From Nocardia asteroides (lineage in GTDB: Bacteria; Actinomycetota; Actinomycetes; Mycobacteriales; Mycobacteriaceae): a stretch of DNA of 64,000 bases. The notes beneath the pieces are model-generated. The model did not search any database, was not told the DNA's origin, and saw nothing but the letters and a program-made list of their open reading frames with translations. Position 1 is the first letter of the stretch; the number at the start of each line of letters is the position of its first letter. The translations under genes were made by a program, and so were the position numbers. Positions 47,326 through 55,300 of this stretch are shown here, piece after piece. The stretch covers positions 3,472,001-3,536,000 of the forward strand of contig CP082844.1 of NCBI GenBank assembly GCA_019930625.1, in the 5' to 3' direction.

Positions 47326-47547
47326 GTGAAGAGTGGCACTCCAGCTCTCGGCGCCCTGGCGACGCCGAAGGAAGCAGCCGAATATCTGCGCACTACGACT
47401 GCGGCCCTTGCGCAGAGGCGATACCTGGGTCGTGGCCCGGAGTACACGCGGCTTGACGGGCGAATCCTCTACTCGTGGGAATCGCTGCGTGCCTACGTAG
47501 CTGCCAACACGGTGCGTCCCGCTGGTGAACAGCCCGGCGCGGCCTGA
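47326..47547 (+). CDS. Excisionase-like HTH protein
   Basis: 73 residues from GTG 47326 after AGGAG. The sequence ATPKEAAEYLRTTTAALAQR, then YLGRGPEYTRLDGRILYSWE, is the winged helix of MerR/Xis-type excisionases. It is the first gene of the plus-strand operon and is divergent from the repressor, as excisionases often are. Confidence 0.82.
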   Translation: MKSGTPALGALATPKEAAEYLRTTTAALAQRRYLGRGPEYTRLDGRILYSWESLRAYVAANTVRPAGEQPGAA

Positions 47548-48062
47548 TGTCGACCACGCCCATAGACGAGAACGGCCCGGAAGCGGCGGTGGGCGCCGCT
47601 TTCCAGGCCATCGAGAACACCCACACCAAAGGAATGCTCATGTCCAAGACTATCAACAACGTCGAGTGGATCGACCTCGCGTGCTCCATCTGCAAGACGG
47701 TCATCGCCACCGTCAGCGCACCCCTGCCGGACGTCCCGGTCAAGTGCCAGCAGTGCCGCCGCGATCCCGGCTGCGCGAGCTGGTGCCCCCGCGGTGACGG
47801 CCACCCCGACGAGCTGTTCGACGCCGACAGGATCTGCTACGGCGACGGCCCGTCTATCCCGATGACGATCGAACCGTCCCCGGGCCTTGGCGTGATCGCC
47901 AGCATCGAGGTTTCTCCGCTGCGTCGGCCCGGAGGGCGCGACAGCGTGTACCTCAACGCGACGCAGCGCCATGGCGACACCGACATGGACCTCACGGCCG
48001 GTGAGGCCCGGCAGCTCGCGGCCGTATTGCTCCAGATTGCCGACATCGTCGACGCGGACTGA
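47547..48062 (+). CDS. Element protein with Cys-rich segment
   Basis: 171 residues; the ATG overlaps the excisionase stop (TGATG). CSICK, then CQQCRRDPGCASWCP near residues 48-80, suggests a small zinc ribbon. The C-terminal LTAGEARQLAAVLLQIADIV is helical. Function unknown; it may be a replication or regulatory accessory protein. Confidence 0.65.
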   Translation: MSTTPIDENGPEAAVGAAFQAIENTHTKGMLMSKTINNVEWIDLACSICKTVIATVSAPLPDVPVKCQQCRRDPGCASWCPRGDGHPDELFDADRICYGDGPSIPMTIEPSPGLGVIASIEVSPLRRPGGRDSVYLNATQRHGDTDMDLTAGEARQLAAVLLQIADIVDAD

Positions 48063-48070
48063 GGGGCGCA

Positions 48071-48361
48071 GTGATGACACACCCTCACTTGTCCCCGACG
48101 CTCGGTCGGCCGATCTGTTCGCCCGCCGACGCGCGAGAGCTGTGGCGCAAGCACTTCGGCGACCGCCCTGTCCCGACCGACAACCCGCGCGCACCGCGGA
48201 CCAACGAGCAGGCATGGCGAGAGCAGGTCCGCCGCGCCCAGCTCGAAGCCGCCCGCGCGCGCCTCTCCTCGGCGAATGAACTGCCCTGGCCAGACGCCGA
48301 GTCTGCATGGCTTGACGCCTTCCGCCTGGCCCGCGCCGTGTTCGTCGACGAGACGCCCTAG
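48071..48361 (+). CDS. Small element protein
   Basis: 96 residues; start GTG 48071 or ATG 48074, after GAGGGG. Pro/Arg-rich N-terminus and a helical C-terminal half (AWLDAFRLARAVFVDE). Unknown family. Confidence 0.6.
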   Translation: MMTHPHLSPTLGRPICSPADARELWRKHFGDRPVPTDNPRAPRTNEQAWREQVRRAQLEAARARLSSANELPWPDAESAWLDAFRLARAVFVDETP

Positions 48362-48376
48362 ACCCGAGAGGAACCC

Positions 48377-48730
48377 ATGATGGAAGACAACCCGAACCGC
48401 TACATGGTGATGGGTGCGGACGGTTTGCCGCGCGCTGTGGTCGACCTGGCGCAAGTGCAGTCGCACGCGACCCGGTTGATGTACCAGATGGCCGCGGCTG
48501 CAGATGACGACGACCGGCTCGACCGAATCGGCATCGAATGGGCGGATGCACTCGACCCCGATTTCTTCGGATACGTCGCCGCGGGCGCCTTGTCGCTGAC
48601 GGCGCGCAATGTCCTGCGCCCCTTGCTGGAAGTGCTCGACACGCTAGCTCCCGAACTGGGGGTAAGCCTGCGGGACAAACTGCGGGAGAGCCGCGATTTC
48701 GCCGAGCAGACCCTTGGCGGTGGCCGATGA
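48377..48730 (+). CDS. Small acidic helical element protein
   Basis: 117 residues, ATG 48377 after GAGAGGA. Acidic (AAAADDDDRLDRIGIEW) and helical; the C-terminus LRDKLRESRDFAEQTLGGGR overlaps the next ATG by ATGA. Unknown function. Confidence 0.6.
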   Translation: MMEDNPNRYMVMGADGLPRAVVDLAQVQSHATRLMYQMAAAADDDDRLDRIGIEWADALDPDFFGYVAAGALSLTARNVLRPLLEVLDTLAPELGVSLRDKLRESRDFAEQTLGGGR

Positions 48731-49053
48731 GCCGAGACCTCGCCAGCGTGTTCCTGGTCCAGTACCGCGACGGGGAAACCTGCGGCATCGTCGACGCGGA
48801 CAAGGTGATCGACCAGGCTAAGGCGTTGCTCCGCAAATTGGCCGACGCCGGGCACGATCCGGCGGAGGTCAACCGCATCATCAGCGAAGTCCGCCAGTCC
48901 GTCGACGAAGACACCGCAGCCGCATGGATCGTCGGTGTTGCGTTGCGGCTGAACGCAGTTGACACGCGGCTGACGGCCGCAGAGGACGCCCTGCGCGCTC
49001 GGTTCCACGAGTTCCGTAGCGCGGCTCTCGCAAAGCGCGGCGGTGGCCGTTGA
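48727..49053 (+). CDS. Small helical element protein
   Basis: 108 residues from ATG 48727, coupled by ATGA to the preceding gene. Helical (DKVIDQAKALLRKLADAGHD). The C-terminal GGGR ending resembles that of the preceding product. The stop codon overlaps the TTG start of the ATPase gene. Unknown function. Confidence 0.6.
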   Translation: MSRDLASVFLVQYRDGETCGIVDADKVIDQAKALLRKLADAGHDPAEVNRIISEVRQSVDEDTAAAWIVGVALRLNAVDTRLTAAEDALRARFHEFRSAALAKRGGGR

Positions 49054-50405
49054 CCGACAACAATCACGAACCCCGAGGCGCGGCCGATCCGGTCGCGCCT
49101 TCGGGCGTGGGAATTCCTGAGCCCACCCCGCACTGCGAGCACCACGGGCATTACATGAGCTGGTGTGTGGACTGCGTGCGTCAGTACAGATCCCGGTATG
49201 GCGGCGACCCGACACCGAACGCGATGCCGCGGCACAGGACCCGCCACCGCAACGACGAACGCCAGTCCGAAGGCCACCCCGGGACGCGTCCCGGTATAGG
49301 TACCCGGACGCGTCCCGAATCAGAAAAGGCCAGGTCAACGGTAGTGACACCGATTCGCGCGTCCCGACCGCGTCCCGCGTCCGAGTCCAGTGATTCGGAC
49401 ACGTCCGGGACACGTCCGGGACACGTCCCGATACCGCAGTACTTCGACGTGTCGGCCCTCCTGGCTGGCACTCTTCCCGAGCCGCCCAGACCGACCGTGT
49501 GCCCGCGGACGGATGGGGTAGGGCTGTTCTACACAGAGCAGTACAACGTCGTGTTCGGCGACCCGGAGAGCGGTAAGACGCTGCTCACCGACCACGCCAC
49601 CGTGGTCGAACTCGGGGACGGCGGCAGGGTGCTGCGCATCGACCTGGACCACAACGGGCCACAGTCGACCATCGGCCGCCTGCTCGCGATGGGTGCCCAG
49701 CCCGACGTCCTCTCCGACCCCGAGACGTTCCTGTACATCGAGCCGGAGGACGCGCGGGAGGTCCGCGAAGTCTGCGCCCACATGGCCCAATGGCAACCGA
49801 CGCTCGTCATCCTCGACAGTCTCGGCGAACTGCTGCCCATGTTCGGCAGCAACAGCAACAGCGCCGACGAGTTCACCACCTGTCACCGCGCGGTCATCAA
49901 GCCGTTGGTGAAGACCGGCGCGTGCGTCATCGGCATCGACCACCTGTCCAAGGGCGCGGACTCCCGCGCGTACGGCATGGGTGGAACGATCGCCAAGAAG
50001 CGGGCCATCGGCGGCAGTTCGATCCGGGTGACCGTCGACCGCGCGTTCACACCAGGAAAGGGCGGCAGCGCATACCTGGCGATCAACAAGGACCGGCACG
50101 GCGGGTTACGTGCGCACAGTCCATCGACGGGCGACAAGGAAGAACTCGCCGGGAAGTTCGTCCTCTGGCCCGAGCCGGACGGGCACATCCGAGCCGAAGT
50201 CAAGGCGCCCGAGGCTGGCGAGCGCAACCCGGGTGAACTTCCCTCGGATGCCGATATCGCTGCCATTGCTGCACTAGACCCACCGCCGACCTCAGGCAAC
50301 GAAGCAGCAGAGCGGTTGCCGTGGCGAGCGACCCGAGCACGTGCAGCGTTCAAGGCATGGAAGAACCAGCAAGGCCAGCGCACCGAAGAAAGCGCGACCG
50401 CATGA
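49050..50405 (+). CDS. RecA/RepA-like AAA ATPase with iteron-encoded linker
   Basis: 451 residues from TTG 49050 overlapping the upstream stop. A His/Cys-rich N-terminus (HCEHHGHYMSWCVDCVRQY) could be a zinc finger. A low-complexity Arg/Thr/Pro/Ser linker (about 60-120) is encoded by GGGACGCGTCCC-like DNA repeats. The ATPase domain follows: Walker A VVFGDPESGKTLLTD, Walker B PTLVILDSLGEL, and GIDHLSKGADSRAYGMGGTI. It resembles RepA/DnaB-like replication ATPases of small phages and plasmids, so it probably drives replication of the excised element. Confidence 0.8.
   Translation: MTDNNHEPRGAADPVAPSGVGIPEPTPHCEHHGHYMSWCVDCVRQYRSRYGGDPTPNAMPRHRTRHRNDERQSEGHPGTRPGIGTRTRPESEKARSTVVTPIRASRPRPASESSDSDTSGTRPGHVPIPQYFDVSALLAGTLPEPPRPTVCPRTDGVGLFYTEQYNVVFGDPESGKTLLTDHATVVELGDGGRVLRIDLDHNGPQSTIGRLLAMGAQPDVLSDPETFLYIEPEDAREVREVCAHMAQWQPTLVILDSLGELLPMFGSNSNSADEFTTCHRAVIKPLVKTGACVIGIDHLSKGADSRAYGMGGTIAKKRAIGGSSIRVTVDRAFTPGKGGSAYLAINKDRHGGLRAHSPSTGDKEELAGKFVLWPEPDGHIRAEVKAPEAGERNPGELPSDADIAAIAALDPPPTSGNEAAERLPWRATRARAAFKAWKNQQGQRTEESATA
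49280..49430. repeat. Iteron-like GGGACRCGTCCC repeats inside the ATPase gene
   Basis: A perfect palindrome CGGGACGCGTCCCG at 49280-49293, a near copy at 49304-49317, degenerate copies at 49357-49377, and three head-to-tail 11-bp units GGACACGTCCG at about 49397-49430. An 11-bp period places the units on one DNA face, as iterons do. They encode the low-complexity linker and may be a replication origin. Confidence 0.55.
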
Positions 50406-50444
50406 GCGCCCTGGGGGGTGACCCCCGGGGCGGCTCGCCCGCAC

Positions 50445-50552
50445 CCCTTGGCATAGGCGCTCACCCCCCATTCCGTTTTTCCAAACGACAGTCCCCACCC
50501 GGGGAACCTGCGGAAAAAAATGCGATGAGTGGAAGACCGCCTATGCCAAGGG
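50445..50552. repeat. 15-bp inverted repeat around an A-rich loop
   Basis: CCCTTGGCATAGGCG (50445-50459) and CGCCTATGCCAAGGG (50538-50552) are exact reverse complements. The loop contains a run of A and further C/G-run complementarity. It lies between the ATPase gene and the next small gene and may be a replication, transcription or packaging signal. Confidence 0.6.
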
Positions 50553-50611
50553 ATGCGGGGGCAGCGAATGGGGGGGCGGCCCCCCAGGTCCATACGAGAG
50601 GAGACACACCA

Positions 50612-50818
50612 ATGAGTGCTGAGCAGGACATCAACGACGGACTACCCGAGTACCACCGTGCCCCTCCCGACGTCGTACCGCGTCGCACGCTGCCTGCCGA
50701 GGACATCCCGATTGGCATGGCCGAAGTCGTGCACTACGAGATGACCGCGGACGGCATCGAGCGCGTCACCGAACACATCCACGTCACCGCTCCCTACACC
50801 GGAAAGGACACCCCATGA
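50612..50818 (+). CDS. Small element protein upstream of scaffold gene
   Basis: 68 residues from ATG 50612, 7 bases after GAGGAG. A longer in-frame start at 50402 exists, overlapping the ATPase stop, but its extra sequence is low-complexity and crosses the inverted repeat. The tail overlaps the next ATG by ATGA. Unknown function. Confidence 0.6.
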   Translation: MSAEQDINDGLPEYHRAPPDVVPRRTLPAEDIPIGMAEVVHYEMTADGIERVTEHIHVTAPYTGKDTP

Positions 50819-51315
50819 CCGACACCACCCCCGACCCGACCGTCGAGCCGACCGAGCAGCAGCCCACCGATACCGCGCCCGAACCGTCTACCGACACAAA
50901 TGTGTCAGTAGACGAGGCGGATGCGGGGGAGCAGCAGAACGGCAACCGGGAAGCGGCGAAGTACCGGCGCCAGCTCCGCGAGACCGAGACCGAACGCGAT
51001 GCCCTGCGCGAGCGCGTCACCGCGTACGAACGTACGGAGGTCGAACGCCTTGCCGCCGACCGCCTGGCCGACCCTTCCGACCTCTGGACGGGCGGAACCG
51101 ACCTCGAGACGTTGCGCGGCAAGGACGGCGCGATTGATCCGGCGAAGGTCGGCAAGGCGATCGAGGGCGTGCTGGAGTCGCATCCGCATTGGCAGCGCGC
51201 CACGCGTCCTCGGCCCGCGGTCGGGTCGCTGCGGTCCGGCGCTTCCGGTTCGAGCGTCGACGGACTCGCGACTGGCTGGGCGCAGGCGTTCGCCGACGCC
51301 AAGCGCGAGCAGTAA
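50815..51315 (+). CDS. Phage scaffold-like protein
   Basis: 166 residues. An acidic Pro/Thr/Glu-rich start is followed by a coiled coil (EAAKYRRQLRETETERDALR, ERVTAYERTEVERLAA) and a basic C-terminus. This plan and its place directly upstream of the capsid gene are typical of scaffolding proteins of HK97-type phages. It suggests the element builds a procapsid. Confidence 0.7.
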   Translation: MTDTTPDPTVEPTEQQPTDTAPEPSTDTNVSVDEADAGEQQNGNREAAKYRRQLRETETERDALRERVTAYERTEVERLAADRLADPSDLWTGGTDLETLRGKDGAIDPAKVGKAIEGVLESHPHWQRATRPRPAVGSLRSGASGSSVDGLATGWAQAFADAKREQ

Positions 51316-51318
51316 TAT

Positions 51319-51368
51319 GTCACGTGACGCGAGTCGTTACCGGCCAGGAGTCGGGGACTCGCGTCACG
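51319..51368 (+). promoter_or_regulatory. GTCACGTGAC palindrome and 13-bp stem before the capsid gene
   Basis: GTCACGTGAC is at 51319-51328. Overlapping it, CGTGACGCGAGTC (51323-51335) pairs perfectly with GACTCGCGTCACG (51356-51368). The structure separates the scaffold and capsid genes and could terminate, attenuate or protect transcripts. A second GTCACGTGAC is at 54007-54016 after the tail gene. Confidence 0.6.
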
Positions 51369-51444
51369 CTCGCCCCAGCGGGGCAACCGGACTGGCTTGC
51401 GGCCAGCCGGAGACCATTCCCCGCTACCGCAAAGGCGAGCAATC

Positions 51445-52287
51445 ATGGCTCTCTACACGACGTCGTCGGGCGTCGGTGGTCTCCTCCCCGAGCAGATTCA
51501 CCAGCTGATCGTCCAGCCCGTACAACGCGATTCGGTCGCGTTCCAGGTGACCACCCTCCTGTCGACCGACTCGACCTCTTCCAAGTTCCCGATCGTCACC
51601 GCGGACCCGGCCGCACAGTGGGTGCCCGAAGGCGCCGAGATCACCCCGGACGATTCCGAACACGATGAACTCGAGATCACTCACCGCAAGGTCGCCGGTC
51701 TGACGATCGTGTCTCGCGAGCTGGCCGAGGACTCGAATCCGCAAGCGCTCGACATCGTGGGCGCCGGTCTGGTCCGCAGCATCGTGGCGAAGGTGGATAC
51801 GGCGTTCTTCGCCGCGACCACGACCAACGGTCCGGACGGAATTGGCTCGACCACACACCAACTCGTCGACGTGGGTTCCGGCATCGCCAACACCGATCCG
51901 TTCGCCGAGGCCATATCCAAGGCGGAGAACGTCGGCGCCCAGATCACCAGCTTCGTCGCGCACCCGGATACCGCGCTGGAGTTGGCGAAGCTGAAGGAGA
52001 TCACCGGCAGCAACCGGCCGCTGCTCGGCCCGGACCCGTCGCGGCCCGGCGCACGAACCGTCCTCGGTGTGCCCCTGCTCGTCTCGCCGTACGTCACCAA
52101 CGGAGACATCTGGGGTATCCCGCGCGCCTTCGCGTTCACCACGTTGCGCCGGAATACAACGCTCACCATCTCCGAACACGCCTACTTCTCGAGCGATCGA
52201 GTGGGCGTGAAGGCGACGATGCGCGTTGCGTTCGGGTTCCCGCACCCGCAGGCCATCGTGCGTATCGGCGAACCTGACGCGAGCTGA
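51445..52287 (+). CDS. HK97-fold major capsid protein
   Basis: 280 residues from ATG 51445. The HK97 pattern is clear: LIVQPVQRDSVAFQ, KFPIVTADPAAQWVPEGAEI, RKVAGLTIVSRELAED, a P-domain GAQITSFVAHPDTALELAKL, and the C-terminal LGVPLLVSPYVTNGDIWG and RVGVKATMRVAFGFPHPQA. No N-terminal delta domain, fitting a separate scaffold. This assembles the head shell. Confidence 0.9.
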   Translation: MALYTTSSGVGGLLPEQIHQLIVQPVQRDSVAFQVTTLLSTDSTSSKFPIVTADPAAQWVPEGAEITPDDSEHDELEITHRKVAGLTIVSRELAEDSNPQALDIVGAGLVRSIVAKVDTAFFAATTTNGPDGIGSTTHQLVDVGSGIANTDPFAEAISKAENVGAQITSFVAHPDTALELAKLKEITGSNRPLLGPDPSRPGARTVLGVPLLVSPYVTNGDIWGIPRAFAFTTLRRNTTLTISEHAYFSSDRVGVKATMRVAFGFPHPQAIVRIGEPDAS

Positions 52288-52291
52288 CGCC

Positions 52292-53938
52292 ATGACGGCG
52301 CCCCCGTGGGATGGGCACGTTGAAACCCGCCGGATGGATGCCCTGCGCAAGCAGGAGCAAGACGCCTGGCGGGATCAACGCGCCGTAGTCCGCTACTACG
52401 ACAAATGGATGAACGAGGTCGGCGAAGAAGGCCGCTACCTCAGTCTCACGTTCTCCCAAGTGAAGAACGGCGCCGGCGGGCTGAAGATGACGCTTCCGCC
52501 GGACACCGTCCACTACGACCACCTGTTCCGCAACCCCGATGGCGAGGACGCCACGATCCCTTTGACCGCGGAGACGCCGGGGCAACGCTGGGACGGGTTC
52601 GTCACCCGCGCCGCCGAGGTGGTCGACGAGCGCGGCAACAAGACGATCGAAGTCGAAGCCATCCACTGTTGGCAGCACATCGCCACCACCGTCTGTTACG
52701 CCTCACCGTTCGCGCCGTTGTTCGCGCAGTGGCCGCGGCATTGGTTCATGTTCGGCGGCGTCCGCACCATCATCCACCTGACCCTGATCGCGAACTACCT
52801 GCGCAGGCAGGCGTTCTGGAGCGCGGACCAGTGGAACGGCGCCCCCGATTGGGCTGAAGTCGGAAGCATCGCGTGGCCGATCGCGGTCGGCGGGATCAAC
52901 GTGTTGACCGACACCAGCCCGTTCGGTGCGATCTCGGTCCGGTTCGAGCACGCCGACCAGGTGTTCACACCGCTGTTGAAGGACAACGGCGTGTGCCTCA
53001 CCGCGCAGTTCTTCCTACCGGACATGGACGATGAGCAGCCGGACCCGGAATGGTTCTACCTGGACCGGCCCACCGTCTACGTCACGACGGTCGACAAGTC
53101 CAACGTCGTCGGCGCGACCGGAACGTTGCTCGATGGCATCACGCGGTTCTTCGAGGGCTTCTTCGACGACGGCGTGACCCCCATCCGGTACCCGGACTAC
53201 TCCGTGAGCGGGGACTACGAGCAGGCCTACGCCAACACCCCGCTCGGCAACCGCCGGTACTTCCCGTGGATCTGGTACATGGAAGGCGAGTATTCCGGGC
53301 TCGGCGCGTCGGAGATCGCCATCCACAAGCCGCTGGCTACTCATGTGATCGTCGGCGGAAAGTCGCCGGGCTGGGTCAATGCGTCGATTGAGTTCGCGCT
53401 CAAGAACGCCCTTGCCTGGTTGGGTCTGCTGATCGGCCTACCCGGCCTGGATGCCCTGTACTCCGGCCAGCTCGACGACGTGTTCCTTGCCTTCGCGGAA
53501 TACGCCGACCAGGGCCGCATTCAGCGCGCGGGCCCGTTCGCCTTCCAAGAGCACTGCGTCACTAACTCCGCGAAGGCATACACGCTCGACGGGTTGATGA
53601 CCGGCCGCCACGGCCTGCACGACACCCGCGGCTACACCTCCCACAAGGTCACGGTCCAGGACAACGCCCCCTACATTCTCGGTCCGAACGCGGACTTCTG
53701 GATCGGGGATCAGATCGGTTTCAAGGTCGGTGACGCGATCTTCGTGGACTACGTGACGGAAGCGACGTATGTCGACGACCGGAGCACGCCAGGCCATTGG
53801 GAGATCACCGTGGGCGATGGCGCGGATGAGGAAGACTCGCTCGTCAAGGCGTGGTCACGGATGGGGCAACTCGCCGCGGCCATCAAAGAAGTGTTCACCG
53901 ATGTCGGGGCCGATTTGGATCTTCTCGGCATCCTGTAG
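52292..53938 (+). CDS. Siphovirus Gp37-like minor tail protein
   Basis: 548 residues; ATG 52292 is 4 bases after the capsid stop. The large beta-rich protein, with WDGFVTRAAEVVDERGNKTI, YPDYSVSGDYEQAYANTPLG, and C-terminal ILGPNADFWIGDQIGFKVGD, matches my memory of the Gp37-like (ReqiPepy6 type) tail proteins of actinophages, which sit at the tail tip. Its direct coupling to a capsid gene, without portal, terminase or tail tube genes, is unusual. Confidence 0.75.
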   Translation: MTAPPWDGHVETRRMDALRKQEQDAWRDQRAVVRYYDKWMNEVGEEGRYLSLTFSQVKNGAGGLKMTLPPDTVHYDHLFRNPDGEDATIPLTAETPGQRWDGFVTRAAEVVDERGNKTIEVEAIHCWQHIATTVCYASPFAPLFAQWPRHWFMFGGVRTIIHLTLIANYLRRQAFWSADQWNGAPDWAEVGSIAWPIAVGGINVLTDTSPFGAISVRFEHADQVFTPLLKDNGVCLTAQFFLPDMDDEQPDPEWFYLDRPTVYVTTVDKSNVVGATGTLLDGITRFFEGFFDDGVTPIRYPDYSVSGDYEQAYANTPLGNRRYFPWIWYMEGEYSGLGASEIAIHKPLATHVIVGGKSPGWVNASIEFALKNALAWLGLLIGLPGLDALYSGQLDDVFLAFAEYADQGRIQRAGPFAFQEHCVTNSAKAYTLDGLMTGRHGLHDTRGYTSHKVTVQDNAPYILGPNADFWIGDQIGFKVGDAIFVDYVTEATYVDDRSTPGHWEITVGDGADEEDSLVKAWSRMGQLAAAIKEVFTDVGADLDLLGIL

Positions 53939-53946
53939 ACACGAGA

Positions 53947-53980
53947 GAACCGGGGCACTCATGATCGAGTACCCCGGTTC
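53947..53980 (+). terminator. Terminator after the capsid/tail operon
   Basis: GAACCGGGG (53947-53955) pairs with CCCCGGTTC (53972-53980), followed by TTCC. It lies just after the stop codon at 53938. Confidence 0.75.
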
Positions 53981-54006
53981 TTCCGCTCCCTGCGGCCCCG
54001 GTTGTC

Positions 54007-54016
54007 GTCACGTGAC
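54007..54016. promoter_or_regulatory. Second GTCACGTGAC palindrome
   Basis: An exact copy of the 10-bp palindrome at 51319-51328, so the two bracket the capsid and tail genes. Possible regulator or transcription-stop site. Confidence 0.4.
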
Positions 54017-54047
54017 GTAACGTAACCGGTTGCTCAGACTACTCCGA

Positions 54048-54209
54048 CTACTCCGTGGCTTCCATGGTCTCGTCGACTGGCACCGCGCGGCCATCGACCA
54101 CCTTGAACGGCTTGCTCAGGATTCCGCGATCGTCGACCATGTGCCATGTTCCATCGGGGCGCTCAAGCCACGCGGCAGGACCCTCCTGCTCGTCGTCTGG
54201 TCCGGTCAC
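54048..54209 (-). CDS. Small 53-residue protein, right-end pair member
   Basis: GTG 54209 overlaps the stop of the upstream gene (GTGA). The sequence begins VTGPDDEQEGPAAWLERPDG, then TWHMVDDRGILSKPFK and VVDGRAVPVDE. A homologous frame is at 55297-55965. No motif recognised. It forms a two-gene unit with the membrane protein at 54206-54370. Confidence 0.6.
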   Translation of the reverse strand: MTGPDDEQEGPAAWLERPDGTWHMVDDRGILSKPFKVVDGRAVPVDETMEATE

Positions 54210-54370
54210 TGCTGTTCGTCCTCCAGTCGCGCGAAAATCTCACTCGCCGGGACCGACTCGTCGGGATCGCCACCGAGCTCGAGTAGCCACGGCAGCACCC
54301 AGAACAAGAGGATGAGCAAGCCGCCTACAGCGGCCATCACGACCAGCGTGACAGCGAGGTCCGTTGGCAT
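54206..54370 (-). CDS. Small 54-residue membrane protein, right-end pair member
   Basis: ATG 54370. One transmembrane helix (VMAAVGGLLILLFWVLPWLL) and an acidic cytoplasmic tail (DESVPASEIFARLEDEQQ). It is coupled to the 53-residue gene. Its homologue at 55962-56127 is frameshifted. The pair sits between the tail gene and an HTH gene, the place of lysis, exclusion or immunity genes in phages; any such role is inference. Confidence 0.65.
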   Translation of the reverse strand: MPTDLAVTLVVMAAVGGLLILLFWVLPWLLELGGDPDESVPASEIFARLEDEQQ

Positions 54371-54553
54371 TCCGGGTACCCCTTCGTTGTGGTGTGGTTG
54401 GCAGGCACCCGACGCCGGGGATTCGGGGGTTCACCCGACGTCGGGGCCACCTTCAGAGTCGGCCGACGGACCGTGTCCGCGCGATGACGGAACCGGCGTC
54501 AATGCACCTCTATTCGGGGCGACATTTAGGCGTCCAAGAGTTACCGTGGCGAC

Positions 54554-55300
54554 ATGGCTTCGGCACCGAACACTGCTCTCCGCGCGGCCCGGAACGCGCG
54601 CCTGATGAGCCAGGACGACCTAGCAAGGGCACTCCGGGAAGCGGGATGCGCCAGTGCCACCAAACGCCTTGTGCAGCGCTGGGAATCCGGCCTCACCGCC
54701 AACCCGCGACCGTCGCACGCGCGGGCGCTCGAGAAGGTGATGCGGCTGCCGATCGAGTCTCTTGGCTTCGGCGCTGTGATGGCCGGCCGCAGCCTGTCCG
54801 GCGGCGAGGATGGAACCGTGGTCGACTCGGCTATCGGCGAGGTCGCGCCGGAGCAGTTCGCCGCCGCGCGGCGGCCCCGGACGCCTGGCAACTGCTCCGG
54901 TATCTGGCTATCGCGGTACGAGTACTACTCGTCCGGCCGCGACGCTACGTTCACCGCGGTGCACCACGTCGTGGTGCTGCAGCACGACAACCGCCTGACC
55001 GTGCGCAGCCTGCCGAACTCCGCGCAGTCGTCTCTCGAGATGGACCTTACGGTGGATGGGCACGTCGCCACGGGCACATGGTCCGAGCACACCGCCCAGG
55101 ATGGCTACTACCGCGGCGCCTACTACCACGGTGCGATTCAACTGCTGATTGAGCTGACCGGCGCCCGGATGGCAGGGAAGTGGGTCGGGTTCGGCAAGAG
55201 CTTCGAGATCAACTCCGGTCCGTGGGAACTGGTGTTGCAGGACTCGTCGACATCCAAGGCGGCTATCGACGCCTACGACCGCCCGCCTGAACTGGCCTAG
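54554..55300 (+). CDS. XRE-family HTH protein with C-terminal domain
   Basis: 248 residues from ATG 54554. The helix-turn-helix is at about residues 8-65 (LRAARNARLMSQDDLARALR, ATKRLVQRWESGL). The C-terminal part is beta-rich (TFTAVHHVVVLQHDNRLTV, GTWSEHTAQDGYYRGAYYHG, KWVGFGKSFEINSGPWELVL), a lipocalin-like or WYL-unlike sensor I cannot name. It is the last gene before attR. Divergent from the small pair. Confidence 0.75.
   Translation: MASAPNTALRAARNARLMSQDDLARALREAGCASATKRLVQRWESGLTANPRPSHARALEKVMRLPIESLGFGAVMAGRSLSGGEDGTVVDSAIGEVAPEQFAAARRPRTPGNCSGIWLSRYEYYSSGRDATFTAVHHVVVLQHDNRLTVRSLPNSAQSSLEMDLTVDGHVATGTWSEHTAQDGYYRGAYYHGAIQLLIELTGARMAGKWVGFGKSFEINSGPWELVLQDSSTSKAAIDAYDRPPELA

Noticed and set aside
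53947..54016. Second integration core near the tail gene
   Set aside because: The sequence has a terminator and a short palindrome only; it has no similarity to the 27-bp att core.
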